Assembly: GCA_007127175.1 (NCBI GenBank)
Contig: SKZX01000143.1
Location: 1 to 7,007 of the forward strand
From: Desulfobacterales bacterium
Lineage (GTDB): Bacteria; Desulfobacterota; Desulfobacteria; Desulfobacterales; Desulfosalsimonadaceae
Direction of reading: 5' to 3'
Length of the DNA: 7,007 nt
The position numbers and the translations under genes are program-made. Position 1 is the first letter of the stretch. Every line of letters starts with the position of its first letter. Positions 1 through 5,924 of this stretch are shown here, one piece after another. The notes under the pieces were generated by a model, which did no database searches, had not been told where the DNA came from, and was given only the letters and a program-made list of their open reading frames with translations.

Positions 1-72
1 GCAACCCCCTGCAATTGTTGCCGTGGGCAGCACCGCACCCCCCCCACCCCACGGAACTGGTCATTTTTATAG
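1..72. repeat. Direct repeat, copy 1 (~72 bp)
   Basis: The first 35 bases are identical to bases 183-217. The following C/A-rich stretch and the end (tttttatag) match copy 2 with a few substitutions and a two-base length difference. Inside the identical part, GCAAC (1-5) and GTTGC (17-21) can pair as a short stem. The copy starts at the window edge, so it may extend further left. Nothing in it looks coding. I do not recognise the family; it could be an intergenic repeat or the end of a decayed mobile element. Confidence 0.8.
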
Positions 73-93
73 CCATCTGCGTATCCGATTTCG

Positions 94-105
94 TTTTTTT
101 TTTTT
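94..105. repeat. 12-T homopolymer followed by GGGG
   Basis: A run of twelve T residues is followed directly by ggggtcggggtcgg, a short tandem of GGGGTC. It lies in the spacer between the two long direct repeats and in no credible gene. Such tracts slip during replication and sequencing, so the exact length is uncertain. Confidence 0.7.
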
Positions 106-182
106 GGGGTCGGGGTCGGCCCTTGATATTTTTTCCCTCAAAAGCCACAGGGCGCTGGCGACCACTTCGCCAAGAGCTATCA

Positions 183-252
183 GCAACCCCCTGCAATTGT
201 TGCCGTGGGCAGCACCGACCCACCACCCCACGAATTTGGTCAATTTTTATAG
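183..252. repeat. Direct repeat, copy 2 (~70 bp)
   Basis: Second copy of the repeat at 1-72, in the same orientation with a 182-bp period. The first 35 bases are identical, the middle differs at a few positions, and both copies end in tttttatag before the sequences diverge. The ~110-bp spacer between the copies is GT/T-rich and non-coding. The relic of the MITE-like element begins a few bases to the right. Confidence 0.8.
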
Positions 253-259
253 CGCAAAG

Positions 260-287
260 TTGATGGCACCGTAAAAAGTTCAAGATC
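260..287 (+). repeat. Relic of the MITE-like element found at 4691-4839
   Basis: This 28-base stretch reads like the left end of the element at 4688-4741 with an internal deletion. It has TTGATGG, then GTAAAAAGT, joined directly to TTCAAGATC. In the full element two near-identical decamers, TGTAAAAAGT (4698-4707) and TGTAAAACGT (4724-4733), flank the missing segment, so the relic is what a deletion between them would leave. Similarity stops after base 287. The match is short, so chance is not fully excluded. Confidence 0.55.
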
Positions 288-594
288 AATGCATGATCCC
301 GACCGGCAGTGAAAATATCAAAAGAACATCGGGTGCCCCGTCTTATGTACTCAGCCCTTAAATTTTCAAGTGTTTGACAGGGCCGGGTAAAAGAAAAGCA
401 TTTCAGGTAGAACAAATGACGCAAGAAGCAAAAGGATCTAAAACAAAATATGCCCAAATCGATCATTCTTGTCAACCAAAACAAGCAGAAGCGATACTGT
501 TTACAGGTATTTATGCAGGATGCCGTTTTCTGGGAAACCGGGCCACTATTGTCGTTTTCTATGATTTGGGCTTGATTCAATAGAAAATATCAAT
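288..594. other. Intergenic region with no clear gene
   Basis: About 300 bases of lower GC than the flanking genes. Apart from one doubtful small ORF (416-583) and the left arm of an inverted repeat (575-582), I see no conserved gene, RNA or terminator. A TTGACA at 374-379 has no good -10 partner. Confidence 0.6.
416..583 (+). CDS. Doubtful small ORF, 55 residues, hypothetical
   Basis: The ATG at 416 is preceded by AGGTAG (405-410) with a 5-base gap, a fair ribosome binding site. An upstream TTG at 374 would add 14 residues but has no such site. The product is polar at its N-terminal half and more hydrophobic at the end (TIVVFYDLGLIQ), with no motif I recognise. Base composition is AT-richer than the real genes here, and the stop overlaps the arm of an inverted repeat in the promoter region of the next operon. 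It may be noise, or a small peptide from recently acquired or decaying DNA. Confidence 0.2.
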   Translation: MTQEAKGSKTKYAQIDHSCQPKQAEAILFTGIYAGCRFLGNRATIVVFYDLGLIQ

Positions 595-634
595 TTGACA
601 TATTGAATATCTGTATATAGACGGTATCTATAAT
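575..634 (+). promoter_or_regulatory. AT-rich promoter/operator region upstream of the Se/S operon
   Basis: A TTGACA hexamer (595-600) is followed 15 bases later by TATAGA (616-621). A perfect TATAAT (629-634) has only a distant -35 candidate, TTGAAT (603-608, 20-base spacing). An 8-bp perfect inverted repeat, ATTCAATA (575-582) and TATTGAAT (601-608), brackets the TTGACA, so a regulator bound there could block or aid polymerase. This is the only strong promoter-like segment before the gene at 716. Which hexamer pair is used is not clear from the sequence. Confidence 0.45.
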
Positions 635-715
635 CATCTAAAGAAATGATTGGCGGGCTGCCGGTAAGGCGGCTTTCGGCAAACATCAACCATGCGGAAA
701 TGAAAGGACGGACGG

Positions 716-1801
716 GTGAAAAACATCTTTGCAACCAGGTGGGGCATTATCGGGGTCGGCGCCATTATCGGCGTACTGGCCGCTCTGCTCCAGTATTTCG
801 GCAACCCTGCCAACATGGGGGTTTGCGTGGCGTGTTTTGTGAGGGACATCACCGGTGCCACGGGCCTGCACCGGGCCGCGGTGGTCCAATACATGCGTCC
901 GGAAATCATCGGTTTCATCATAGGGGCCCTGGGCGCGGCACTGGTTTTCAGGGAATTCAAGCCCCGCGGCGGATCAGCCCCCATTGCCCGCTTCGTGCTG
1001 GGCGCGTTTGCCATGATCGGCGCCCTGGTGTTTCTTGGATGCCCCTGGCGGGCCATGCTCCGGCTGGCCGGCGGGGACCTGAACGCCGTCCTGGGCCTGG
1101 CAGGGCTTGCAGGCGGCATTTGGATCGGCACCCTTTTTCTCAAAAACGGCTACTCATTGGGTCGTGCAAAGGTGTTTCCCTGGGCTGCCGGATGGATCAT
1201 GCCCGCCATTGCCGCCGGTTTCCTGGTGCTGATGCTGCTCAACCCGCCTATCGCGGGTGAGGGCAAAAGCGGCGTTTTGTTCTATTCCGTGAGCGGGCCT
1301 GGATCGATGTATGCCCCCTTTGCGGTTTCCCTTGGAATCGGCCTGTTTATCGGCATCCTGGCCCAGCGCAGCCGGTTCTGCACCATGGGGGCCATCCGGG
1401 ACCTGCTGCTTTTCCGTCAGGTGCATCTGCTTTCAGGAGCCCTGGCACTGCTTGTCTTTGCCTTTATCGCCAACCTGGCCCTGGGTCAGTTCAACCCCGG
1501 TTTTGAAAACCAGCCGGTAGCCCATACCAGCCACGCCTGGAACGCACTGGGAATGGTGCTGGCCGGCCTGGCGTTCGCCCTTGCGGGGGGATGCCCGGGG
1601 CGCCAGTTGTTCCTGTCCGGGGAAGGGGACGGCGATGCCGCCATCTTTGTCATCGGCATGATTGCGGGCGCGGCGTTTTCGCATAACTTCGGCCTGGCCA
1701 GTTCGCCTGCAGGCGTGGGGCCTCACGGCATTGCAGCGGTCGTTGTCGGGCTTGCGGTGTGCGCGGCAATCGGTTTCACCATGAAAGAAAAACGATCATA
1801 A
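716..1801 (+). CDS. yedE: YedE-family putative selenium (or sulfur) transporter
   Basis: This 361-residue inner-membrane protein belongs to the YeeE/YedE sulfur-transport superfamily and most resembles the selenium-linked YedE branch. It has roughly ten hydrophobic segments in two pseudo-repeated halves. Each half carries the cysteine motifs typical of the fold: GVCVAC (C37, C40) and GCPWR (C109) in the first, RFCTMG (C222) and GGCPGRQ (C293) in the second. In the related thiosulfate carrier YeeE, such cysteines line the path and pass the substrate along. The GTG start at 716 is supported by AAGGA (704-708) seven bases upstream and gives a normal short cytoplasmic N-terminus (MKNIFATRWG). It is the first gene of the operon, and the sulfur-carrier gene follows 17 bases after its stop. 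The family is known; selenium rather than sulfur as substrate is inferred from family resemblance and neighbours. Confidence 0.88.
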   Translation: MKNIFATRWGIIGVGAIIGVLAALLQYFGNPANMGVCVACFVRDITGATGLHRAAVVQYMRPEIIGFIIGALGAALVFREFKPRGGSAPIARFVLGAFAMIGALVFLGCPWRAMLRLAGGDLNAVLGLAGLAGGIWIGTLFLKNGYSLGRAKVFPWAAGWIMPAIAAGFLVLMLLNPPIAGEGKSGVLFYSVSGPGSMYAPFAVSLGIGLFIGILAQRSRFCTMGAIRDLLLFRQVHLLSGALALLVFAFIANLALGQFNPGFENQPVAHTSHAWNALGMVLAGLAFALAGGCPGRQLFLSGEGDGDAAIFVIGMIAGAAFSHNFGLASSPAGVGPHGIAAVVVGLAVCAAIGFTMKEKRS

Positions 1802-1818
1802 CGACAGGAAAACAAGAC

Positions 1819-2037
1819 ATGAGCAAAACAGTGGACGCAAGGGGATTATCATGCCCGCAGCCGGTGCTGATGACGCTGGATGAAATCAGGTCCGCACAGG
1901 CCGCTGAACTCCTGATCCTGGTGGACAACGAGGCCTCAAAGGAAAACGTGAGCCGGGCTGTGGCCAACCAGGGGTGGAAAGTCGCCGACATCGATGAAGA
2001 CGGCGGCGAATTCAGGATAAGGGCTCAAAAAGGATAA
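1819..2037 (+). CDS. TusA/YedF-like sulfur (selenium) carrier protein
   Basis: A 72-residue cytoplasmic TusA-family protein. The family signature is intact: DARGLSCPQPV, with the active cysteine at position 12 in a CPxP motif at the start of the first helix. A normal sheet-helix pattern follows, through DNEASKENVSRAV and GWKV. TusA proteins carry sulfur as a persulfide on this cysteine; YedF-type relatives next to YedE are assigned to selenium metabolism. The ATG at 1819 has AGGAAA (1806-1811) about 7 bases upstream and makes a canonical-length protein. Longer in-frame starts would run into the end of yedE. Standard YedF is about 200 residues with a second domain, whereas here the TusA domain stands alone, followed 19 bases later by a DUF3343 gene. 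The probable job is to accept the species imported by YedE. Confidence 0.88.
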   Translation: MSKTVDARGLSCPQPVLMTLDEIRSAQAAELLILVDNEASKENVSRAVANQGWKVADIDEDGGEFRIRAQKG

Positions 2038-2056
2038 AGAAAGGACGGCTTACGCC

Positions 2057-2614
2057 TTGGGACTTCTGGATTTTTTCAAAAAGCGCACCGCGCCCAAAGA
2101 CCCTTTCGGGGCAACGGATCGCGGCTTCATGGTGTTTGACAACACCAGCGAGGTCATCCGCGCGGAAAACATCATCAAGGGAAACGGGTGGCGCGTCCGC
2201 GTCATGGGCCCGCCACCCGAAATCCGCACCGGGTGCGACCTGGTCATCGAATACCCGCTTATCGAGCATCTCAACATCATCCGGATGCTCGGGGAGGCGG
2301 GCCTGGCCCCGATCAAAACCGTTCCGGTTTCAGGCCCGCTCCTTGAGCCGGTGGACATCTTTTTTACCCGGGACTTCGGGAAATTTCTGATGGTACGGGC
2401 CGCAAACATGAAAATCACCATTGATAAAACCTCCCTTGTCGTTGTAAACATATCCGGGGGCGGATGCCCGGATGTGCCCTTTCTGGCCAGGGAAATGGTC
2501 GGAAAAACGCTGGACGGGGCGCCCCGCCCCTGCAGCATCGGGCATACCCTCTGCGGGTATGCATTGGATTTGGCATACGAGGAAATCAAAAGACAAAGCC
2601 TATGTTTGCAGTAG
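2057..2614 (+). CDS. DUF3343 (putative Se/S carrier-like) protein with extra C-terminal region
   Basis: A 185-residue soluble protein. Residues about 22-83 match the DUF3343 pattern: a first strand (GFMVFDNTSEV), a helix (IRAENIIKGNGW) and PPEIRTGC, with a conserved-type cysteine at C60. Stand-alone DUF3343 proteins are usually about 80-90 residues. Here a further ~100 residues follow, with GGGCPDVP (C137), PCSIGHTLCG (C159, C166) and C183 near the end; I do not recognise this part as a known domain. Start: a TTG at 2057 with AAGGA (2041-2045) 11 bases upstream gives MGLLDFFKKR. No ATG or GTG lies nearby in frame, and the next ATG (2131) would cut into the domain. Its 3' end overlaps the next gene by 13 bases, suggesting translational coupling. 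A role as a thiol carrier or chaperone for selenium or sulfur is inferred from the domain and operon. Confidence 0.82.
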   Translation: MGLLDFFKKRTAPKDPFGATDRGFMVFDNTSEVIRAENIIKGNGWRVRVMGPPPEIRTGCDLVIEYPLIEHLNIIRMLGEAGLAPIKTVPVSGPLLEPVDIFFTRDFGKFLMVRAANMKITIDKTSLVVVNISGGGCPDVPFLAREMVGKTLDGAPRPCSIGHTLCGYALDLAYEEIKRQSLCLQ

Positions 2615-3483
2615 TCGGCACCGTGCCGGACGACCACTTTCCCATTGTCGCGGGCCCTGTTTCGGTGGCGGGCGGCCGGATCGTCCTCAACGGCCATGAA
2701 ATCGACATCAACCGGGGTACGGCCGCACTTCTGGCGGCTGCAGCCATGGTGTCCCGATATATGGGCAAAGACGGGCCGGAGGCCTTCCTCGTGGGGGACA
2801 CGGGACGCGGCAAGGGCAGCCGAAAGCTGTATGCGCATCTCGAAGAAACCTTACCTAAACGGTCCTATACCAGCCTCACGTTTCACTATATTCAGCCCGA
2901 CGTGGACTGGCACAACCGGGTCCTGTTTTCAGTTGATGAGATGGCGAAGCGCCCCGTCCTCATCGCGGACGCGGGCTTCATGTACGCGGCCAAAATGAGC
3001 GGTCAGGCCGGGGCATACGATGTTTTCACCCCGGACATCGGCGAATTGGCATTCCTGGCGGACGAGGCCGCCCCCCACCCTTTTTATACCCGCGGCTTCA
3101 TATTCCATGAGAACAACCGTGCGCCGCAGCTGATTGAACGGGCTTACGCCCATCAGAACGCCGCCCGGTACCTCCTTGTAAAAGGGGCAGAAGACCTGGT
3201 GGCGGACAAGAGCGGCATCCTGGAGTCAGTTTCGGAGCCCTGCATTGAAGCCCTGGAAGCCATCGGCGGCACCGGGGATATCATCACCGGACTGGTTGCC
3301 GGCCTGACCGGCAACGGACACCGCGTTTCCGCCGCCTGCCTGGGCGCTATCCATGTCAGCCGGATGGCCGGCCGGATGGCAAACCCAAACCCCGGAACCC
3401 AGGTGTTTGACATTATCCGGAAAATCCCTGATTGCCTGGAAGCCTTTTACGGCGCAGGCGGTAGGCGGGCGACCCAACTATGA
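2602..3483 (+). CDS. YjeF C-terminal-type (NAD(P)H-hydrate dehydratase-like) kinase-fold protein
   Basis: A 293-residue protein of the ribokinase-like fold, closest to the ADP-dependent NAD(P)H-hydrate dehydratase (NnrD) family. Visible signatures are VLIADAGF (119-126), FTPDIGELAFL (142-152, matching the TPHxGE-type motif), LLVKGAEDLVAD (191-202) and the anion-hole/catalytic loop GGTGDIITGLVAGL (222-235) with D226. The N-terminal epimerase domain of bifunctional YjeF (~500 residues) is absent. I chose the ATG at 2602, inside the end of the upstream gene. GAGGAAA (2579-2585) lies 16 bases before it, rather far, so translation may be coupled. An in-frame reading could start at 2464, but the first 46 residues would overlap the DUF3343 gene and do not resemble the family. 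Its presence last in a selenium/sulfur operon suggests a specialised role. Repair of damaged NADH is the default family activity, unproven here. Confidence 0.8.
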   Translation: MFAVVGTVPDDHFPIVAGPVSVAGGRIVLNGHEIDINRGTAALLAAAAMVSRYMGKDGPEAFLVGDTGRGKGSRKLYAHLEETLPKRSYTSLTFHYIQPDVDWHNRVLFSVDEMAKRPVLIADAGFMYAAKMSGQAGAYDVFTPDIGELAFLADEAAPHPFYTRGFIFHENNRAPQLIERAYAHQNAARYLLVKGAEDLVADKSGILESVSEPCIEALEAIGGTGDIITGLVAGLTGNGHRVSAACLGAIHVSRMAGRMANPNPGTQVFDIIRKIPDCLEAFYGAGGRRATQL

Positions 3484-4668
3484 CTTGACAAACAATGGCA
3501 GGAAGGCCCCGATGCAGATCAGACCGCCCATGAGCATGATCCCCGCTGCAAAGGACCCTGCATCCCCTGTGACCCCGATTACGGCTGGTGTAATGCCCCC
3601 GCCGAAGACAAACGCAATGGGAATGGTCATGGATACGGCAACACTCCGGTACGCTTCTGGCGTGCTGGCTGACAGGAGGGAAAACCCCGCGGGGAAAAAG
3701 CCCGTTGCAATGGTCGCCTGGACGACCACCGCGAATGACAGCAGGCTCGGGTTGTGGGACAGGCCGACCATGATCGTTGCGGCGCCCGTGGCGCCCAGCA
3801 CGGCAATGATGGTCCGCTTCGGCCCGAAATAATCCGAGGCCCACCCGGCCGCAAGGGCCATGGCCAACCCGGGCAGGCGCGAATACGCCAGCAGCTTGTT
3901 TGCAAACCCCCGCTCTAAACCTGCTTCATCGATCAGGTACAGGGGGAGCATGGTGTATATCCCCATTGTGCTGCTGATGGCCAACCCGAAGAGGATCACC
4001 ATGACCCAGAAACCCCGGCTGCCTGCAAGGGCCCGAAAAGCCGTCATATCCGGACGGGTGCCCGGGAAATCCCCGCCCCTGCCGGAAACGGCAAACCACA
4101 AGCCGATGAACAGGGCAAAAACCCCCACTGCACCCGGCATGGCACGCCAGGTAAAGGCTCTCAAAAAGAACTCGGCAAGAAGGGGCGCCGATACAAATGC
4201 CAGGTTGGGCGCCAGTTCATGGATGGACACGGCCTTGCCCCAGTGCCGGGGGTCCACCATTCCCGTCAGGGCGGTAATGCCCGAGGGCAGGTAGAGCCCG
4301 GCGGCGGCCCCCAGAAAAAACATTGACACCTCCAGATGCCAGGGGCGGCTTGAAAAAGCCATGAGCAGCAGCGCCGCCCCGACCCCCCAAGCGGACAGCG
4401 CAATGGTCCGGCGATGAAAAATCACTGCGGATATGTATCCCGAACCGATCAGGGCCGCAAAATACCCCAAAGACATGATCAGGAAAAGTGCACCGGCCCG
4501 TGACGGGGAAAGGGCCATTTCCGAAACAATGCCCGGCATGAGCGGTGCAGGCAGCACCCGGGCGAGAAAGGTAAGAAAAAAAATAAGTGTGACGAACAGG
4601 ATCGGCACAAGGGGATCGAACCGGTAAAACGGGGGCGGCGAAACCTGATTTTTTTGTCTCTCAGGCAT
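3478..4668 (-). CDS. MFS transporter
   Basis: A 396-residue integral membrane protein with about 12 hydrophobic segments, the standard Major Facilitator Superfamily size and layout. The first segment is VPILFVTLIFFLTFLARVL (21-39). The loop between helices 8 and 9 has the classic motif GWASDYFGPKRT (275-286). The equivalent loop 2-3 motif (GYISAVIFHRRT, 77-88) is degenerate, with no aspartate. A conserved-looking stretch GKAVSIHELAPN (144-155) lies mid-N-half. The ATG at 4668 is the only start keeping helix 1 intact, but no Shine-Dalgarno sequence is visible upstream. A MITE-like element lies 22 bases upstream and may have separated the gene from its original promoter or operon. The stop overlaps the convergent kinase-like gene by 6 bases. 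Substrate unknown; the neighbours (ATC hydrolase family, thioesterase) suggest a small organic acid or amino-acid-like compound. Confidence 0.87.
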   Translation of the reverse strand: MPERQKNQVSPPPFYRFDPLVPILFVTLIFFLTFLARVLPAPLMPGIVSEMALSPSRAGALFLIMSLGYFAALIGSGYISAVIFHRRTIALSAWGVGAALLLMAFSSRPWHLEVSMFFLGAAAGLYLPSGITALTGMVDPRHWGKAVSIHELAPNLAFVSAPLLAEFFLRAFTWRAMPGAVGVFALFIGLWFAVSGRGGDFPGTRPDMTAFRALAGSRGFWVMVILFGLAISSTMGIYTMLPLYLIDEAGLERGFANKLLAYSRLPGLAMALAAGWASDYFGPKRTIIAVLGATGAATIMVGLSHNPSLLSFAVVVQATIATGFFPAGFSLLSASTPEAYRSVAVSMTIPIAFVFGGGITPAVIGVTGDAGSFAAGIMLMGGLICIGAFLPLFVKS

Positions 4669-4680
4669 AAGATGTTCGGT

Positions 4681-4849
4681 TCAGGAATTGATGGACTTGT
4701 AAAAAGTCGTTTTCAGACGGCTTTGTAAAACGTTCAAGATCCAGGCGCGCGCAATTTTTAAAGAATTGATAGTACTTATGCGTACATGAGATTCTTCAGA
4801 GATTGCTCGCAACGCAGATATCGGGCTTTTACGAAGTCGTCAGGAATTG
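4681..4849. mobile_element. MITE-like palindromic element with 10-bp target duplication
   Basis: The perfect decamer TCAGGAATTG stands at 4681-4690 and again at 4840-4849, as expected of a target-site duplication. The 149 bases between them have terminal inverted repeats: GACTTGTAAAAAG at the left (4694-4706) against CTTTTACGAAGTC at the right (4826-4838), a near-perfect pair. The interior is also an imperfect palindrome, for example GCGCGCAAT (4747-4755) against ATTGCTCGC (4802-4810), centred near the GTAC-rich bases around 4775-4785, so a single strand could fold into one long hairpin. It has no coding capacity, so mobility would need a transposase in trans. It lies 12 bases past the thioesterase stop and 22 bases before the MFS start. 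Removing it and one decamer leaves a normal operon spacing near 34 bp. Confidence 0.78.
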
Positions 4850-4861
4850 TTTGGGCGGCAT

Positions 4862-5311
4862 TCAGGCTTCCATGGCACGCAACTGGTAGGTGCCTTTCAT
4901 CACGGCCACCACCTCGCCATTGGCATCCATGATGTCCCCTTCTAATATATAGTCGGCCTTGCCCTTTTCCGCGGCCTCATCCTCGATGCGGGCGATATCG
5001 GATTCAGCCAGAAAGACCTCTATGCGCACATCCGTGGTGGCAGGCCGGCGAAAGCGGATATAGACGTCCTTGACGATCGGGTAGTACCGGGTCATGTCAA
5101 AGGAAGTGAGAAACATGGCCCCGCCGGTGACCTCCCCCACTGAAAAAAGGGCCCCTGCATACATAATCCCGATATGGTTAGTATTCCCTTCTATGGGCAT
5201 GGTTGTCACAACCCGGCCCCGCTCCAGGACCGGGGCTTTAAGGCCCGCGCGCCGGACAAATTCAACGGTTGTTTCGACCAGTTTGCGCGCGTCTTCTATG
5301 GGCAGCATCAT
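4862..5311 (-). CDS. Hotdog-fold thioesterase (PaaI / DUF4442-like)
   Basis: A 149-residue cytoplasmic protein of the hotdog fold. The central helix region has the signature NTNHIGIMYAGALFSVGE (43-60), where N45/H46, G53 and E60 occupy positions typical of acyl-CoA thioesterases of the PaaI and DUF4442/YiiD-C type. The strand with VYIRFRRPAT (83-92) and the closing GDIMDANGEVVAVMKGTYQL also fit. The length is normal for a single hotdog domain, which usually works as a dimer or tetramer. Start: the upstream ATG of an ATG-ATG pair is chosen, with GGAG (reverse complement of 5320-5323) eight bases before it; the second ATG would remove one residue. The gene is 37 bases downstream of the ATC-hydrolase-family gene and probably co-transcribed with it. 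The acyl substrate cannot be read from the sequence. Confidence 0.82.
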   Translation of the reverse strand: MMLPIEDARKLVETTVEFVRRAGLKAPVLERGRVVTTMPIEGNTNHIGIMYAGALFSVGEVTGGAMFLTSFDMTRYYPIVKDVYIRFRRPATTDVRIEVFLAESDIARIEDEAAEKGKADYILEGDIMDANGEVVAVMKGTYQLRAMEA

Positions 5312-5348
5312 CAGGTACGCTCCATCTCAAGGTTAACAGGCGTCGGGT

Positions 5349-5852
5349 TTAATCCCCCGCAGAACGGCGGAAACAAACCTGGCAGACATCGTCCCCCCGT
5401 GCGATGGCCTGGGGCAGGTCCATCACGCAGTCATAGCTTTCGGCAATGCCACGGTCGCCGCACATGGCGATGTCACATAGCCTGGCAATGTCATCATCAG
5501 AGCACCCCTGCTTCTGCCATGCCTTGACCAGGGGGCAGTAGTGAAAATCAATGTAGAGCCGGTCGTCGGTGCATTCCCGTATCTTCATTTCAAATACCCA
5601 CTGGGCCGGCTTGGTGAACAGGGTTTTCTTCAGCCCCTTCAAGCTTTGTGTGCCGCCTTTGTCCACAAGTCCTCCACCCTGATACAACCCGCACCGGCGA
5701 ATGGCGTCCGGGGCAAAGTCCTCCCAGGCCAGGCCTTTTTTTGCGGCTTCATCGCACAGCAGATACAGCCAAAGCGCCCGGTGCTCCAGCAACTCCCGGA
5801 TGGCCACGATCAAACGGTTTTTGATCCTGGGTTCGTTCACAATCCTGCTCAT
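5349..5852 (-). CDS. L-2-amino-thiazoline-4-carboxylate (ATC) hydrolase-family protein
   Basis: A 167-residue soluble protein. The C-terminal half carries the family features: FHYCPLVKAW (103-112, C106), DIARLCDIAMCGDRGIAE (121-138, with C126, C131, D133) and AIARGDDVCQVCF (149-161, C157, C160). Characterised ATC hydrolase opens a thiazoline ring on the way to L-cysteine. The family is broad and most anaerobe members are uncharacterised, so the reaction here may differ. The protein has ten cysteines, six of them in the last 62 residues. The ATG at 5852 has a weak upstream purine run (AAAGAAAGGG, reverse complement of 5861-5870) about 8-10 bases away. It is the first gene of the leftward cluster with the thioesterase and, before the MITE insertion, probably the MFS transporter. 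A palindrome at 5925-5946 lies upstream and may be its operator. Confidence 0.78.
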   Translation of the reverse strand: MSRIVNEPRIKNRLIVAIRELLEHRALWLYLLCDEAAKKGLAWEDFAPDAIRRCGLYQGGGLVDKGGTQSLKGLKKTLFTKPAQWVFEMKIRECTDDRLYIDFHYCPLVKAWQKQGCSDDDIARLCDIAMCGDRGIAESYDCVMDLPQAIARGDDVCQVCFRRSAGD

Positions 5853-5924
5853 GATGCGCTGCCCTTTCTTTCCGGGGATGACCGGTTAATTGCCACAAGC
5901 CTTCATGATTCATCCCTGAACACG

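Noticed and set aside
1..252. Possible CRISPR array from the two long direct repeats
   Set aside because: Only two copies, about 70 bp long and imperfect in the second half, with a ~110-bp spacer; no cas genes and no regular spacing.
634..1143. Antisense 169-codon ORF opposite yedE
   Set aside because: Pro/Arg/Ala/Met-rich shadow with no family pattern, fully antisense to a well-supported gene.
646..1260. 204-codon ORF in another frame over the start of yedE
   Set aside because: It shifts frame against a clear membrane transporter with family motifs. Its product is Arg/His/Gly-rich, typical of an out-of-frame GC-rich shadow.
2464..2601. 46-residue N-terminal extension of the kinase-like protein
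   Set aside because: It lies wholly inside the DUF3343 gene in another frame and does not resemble the family. The ATG at 2602 gives a normal N-terminus.
716..3483. Selenocysteine (in-frame TGA) in the selenium-linked operon
   Set aside because: All four reading frames run uninterrupted to natural stops, and the key positions are ordinary cysteines (TGC/TGT).
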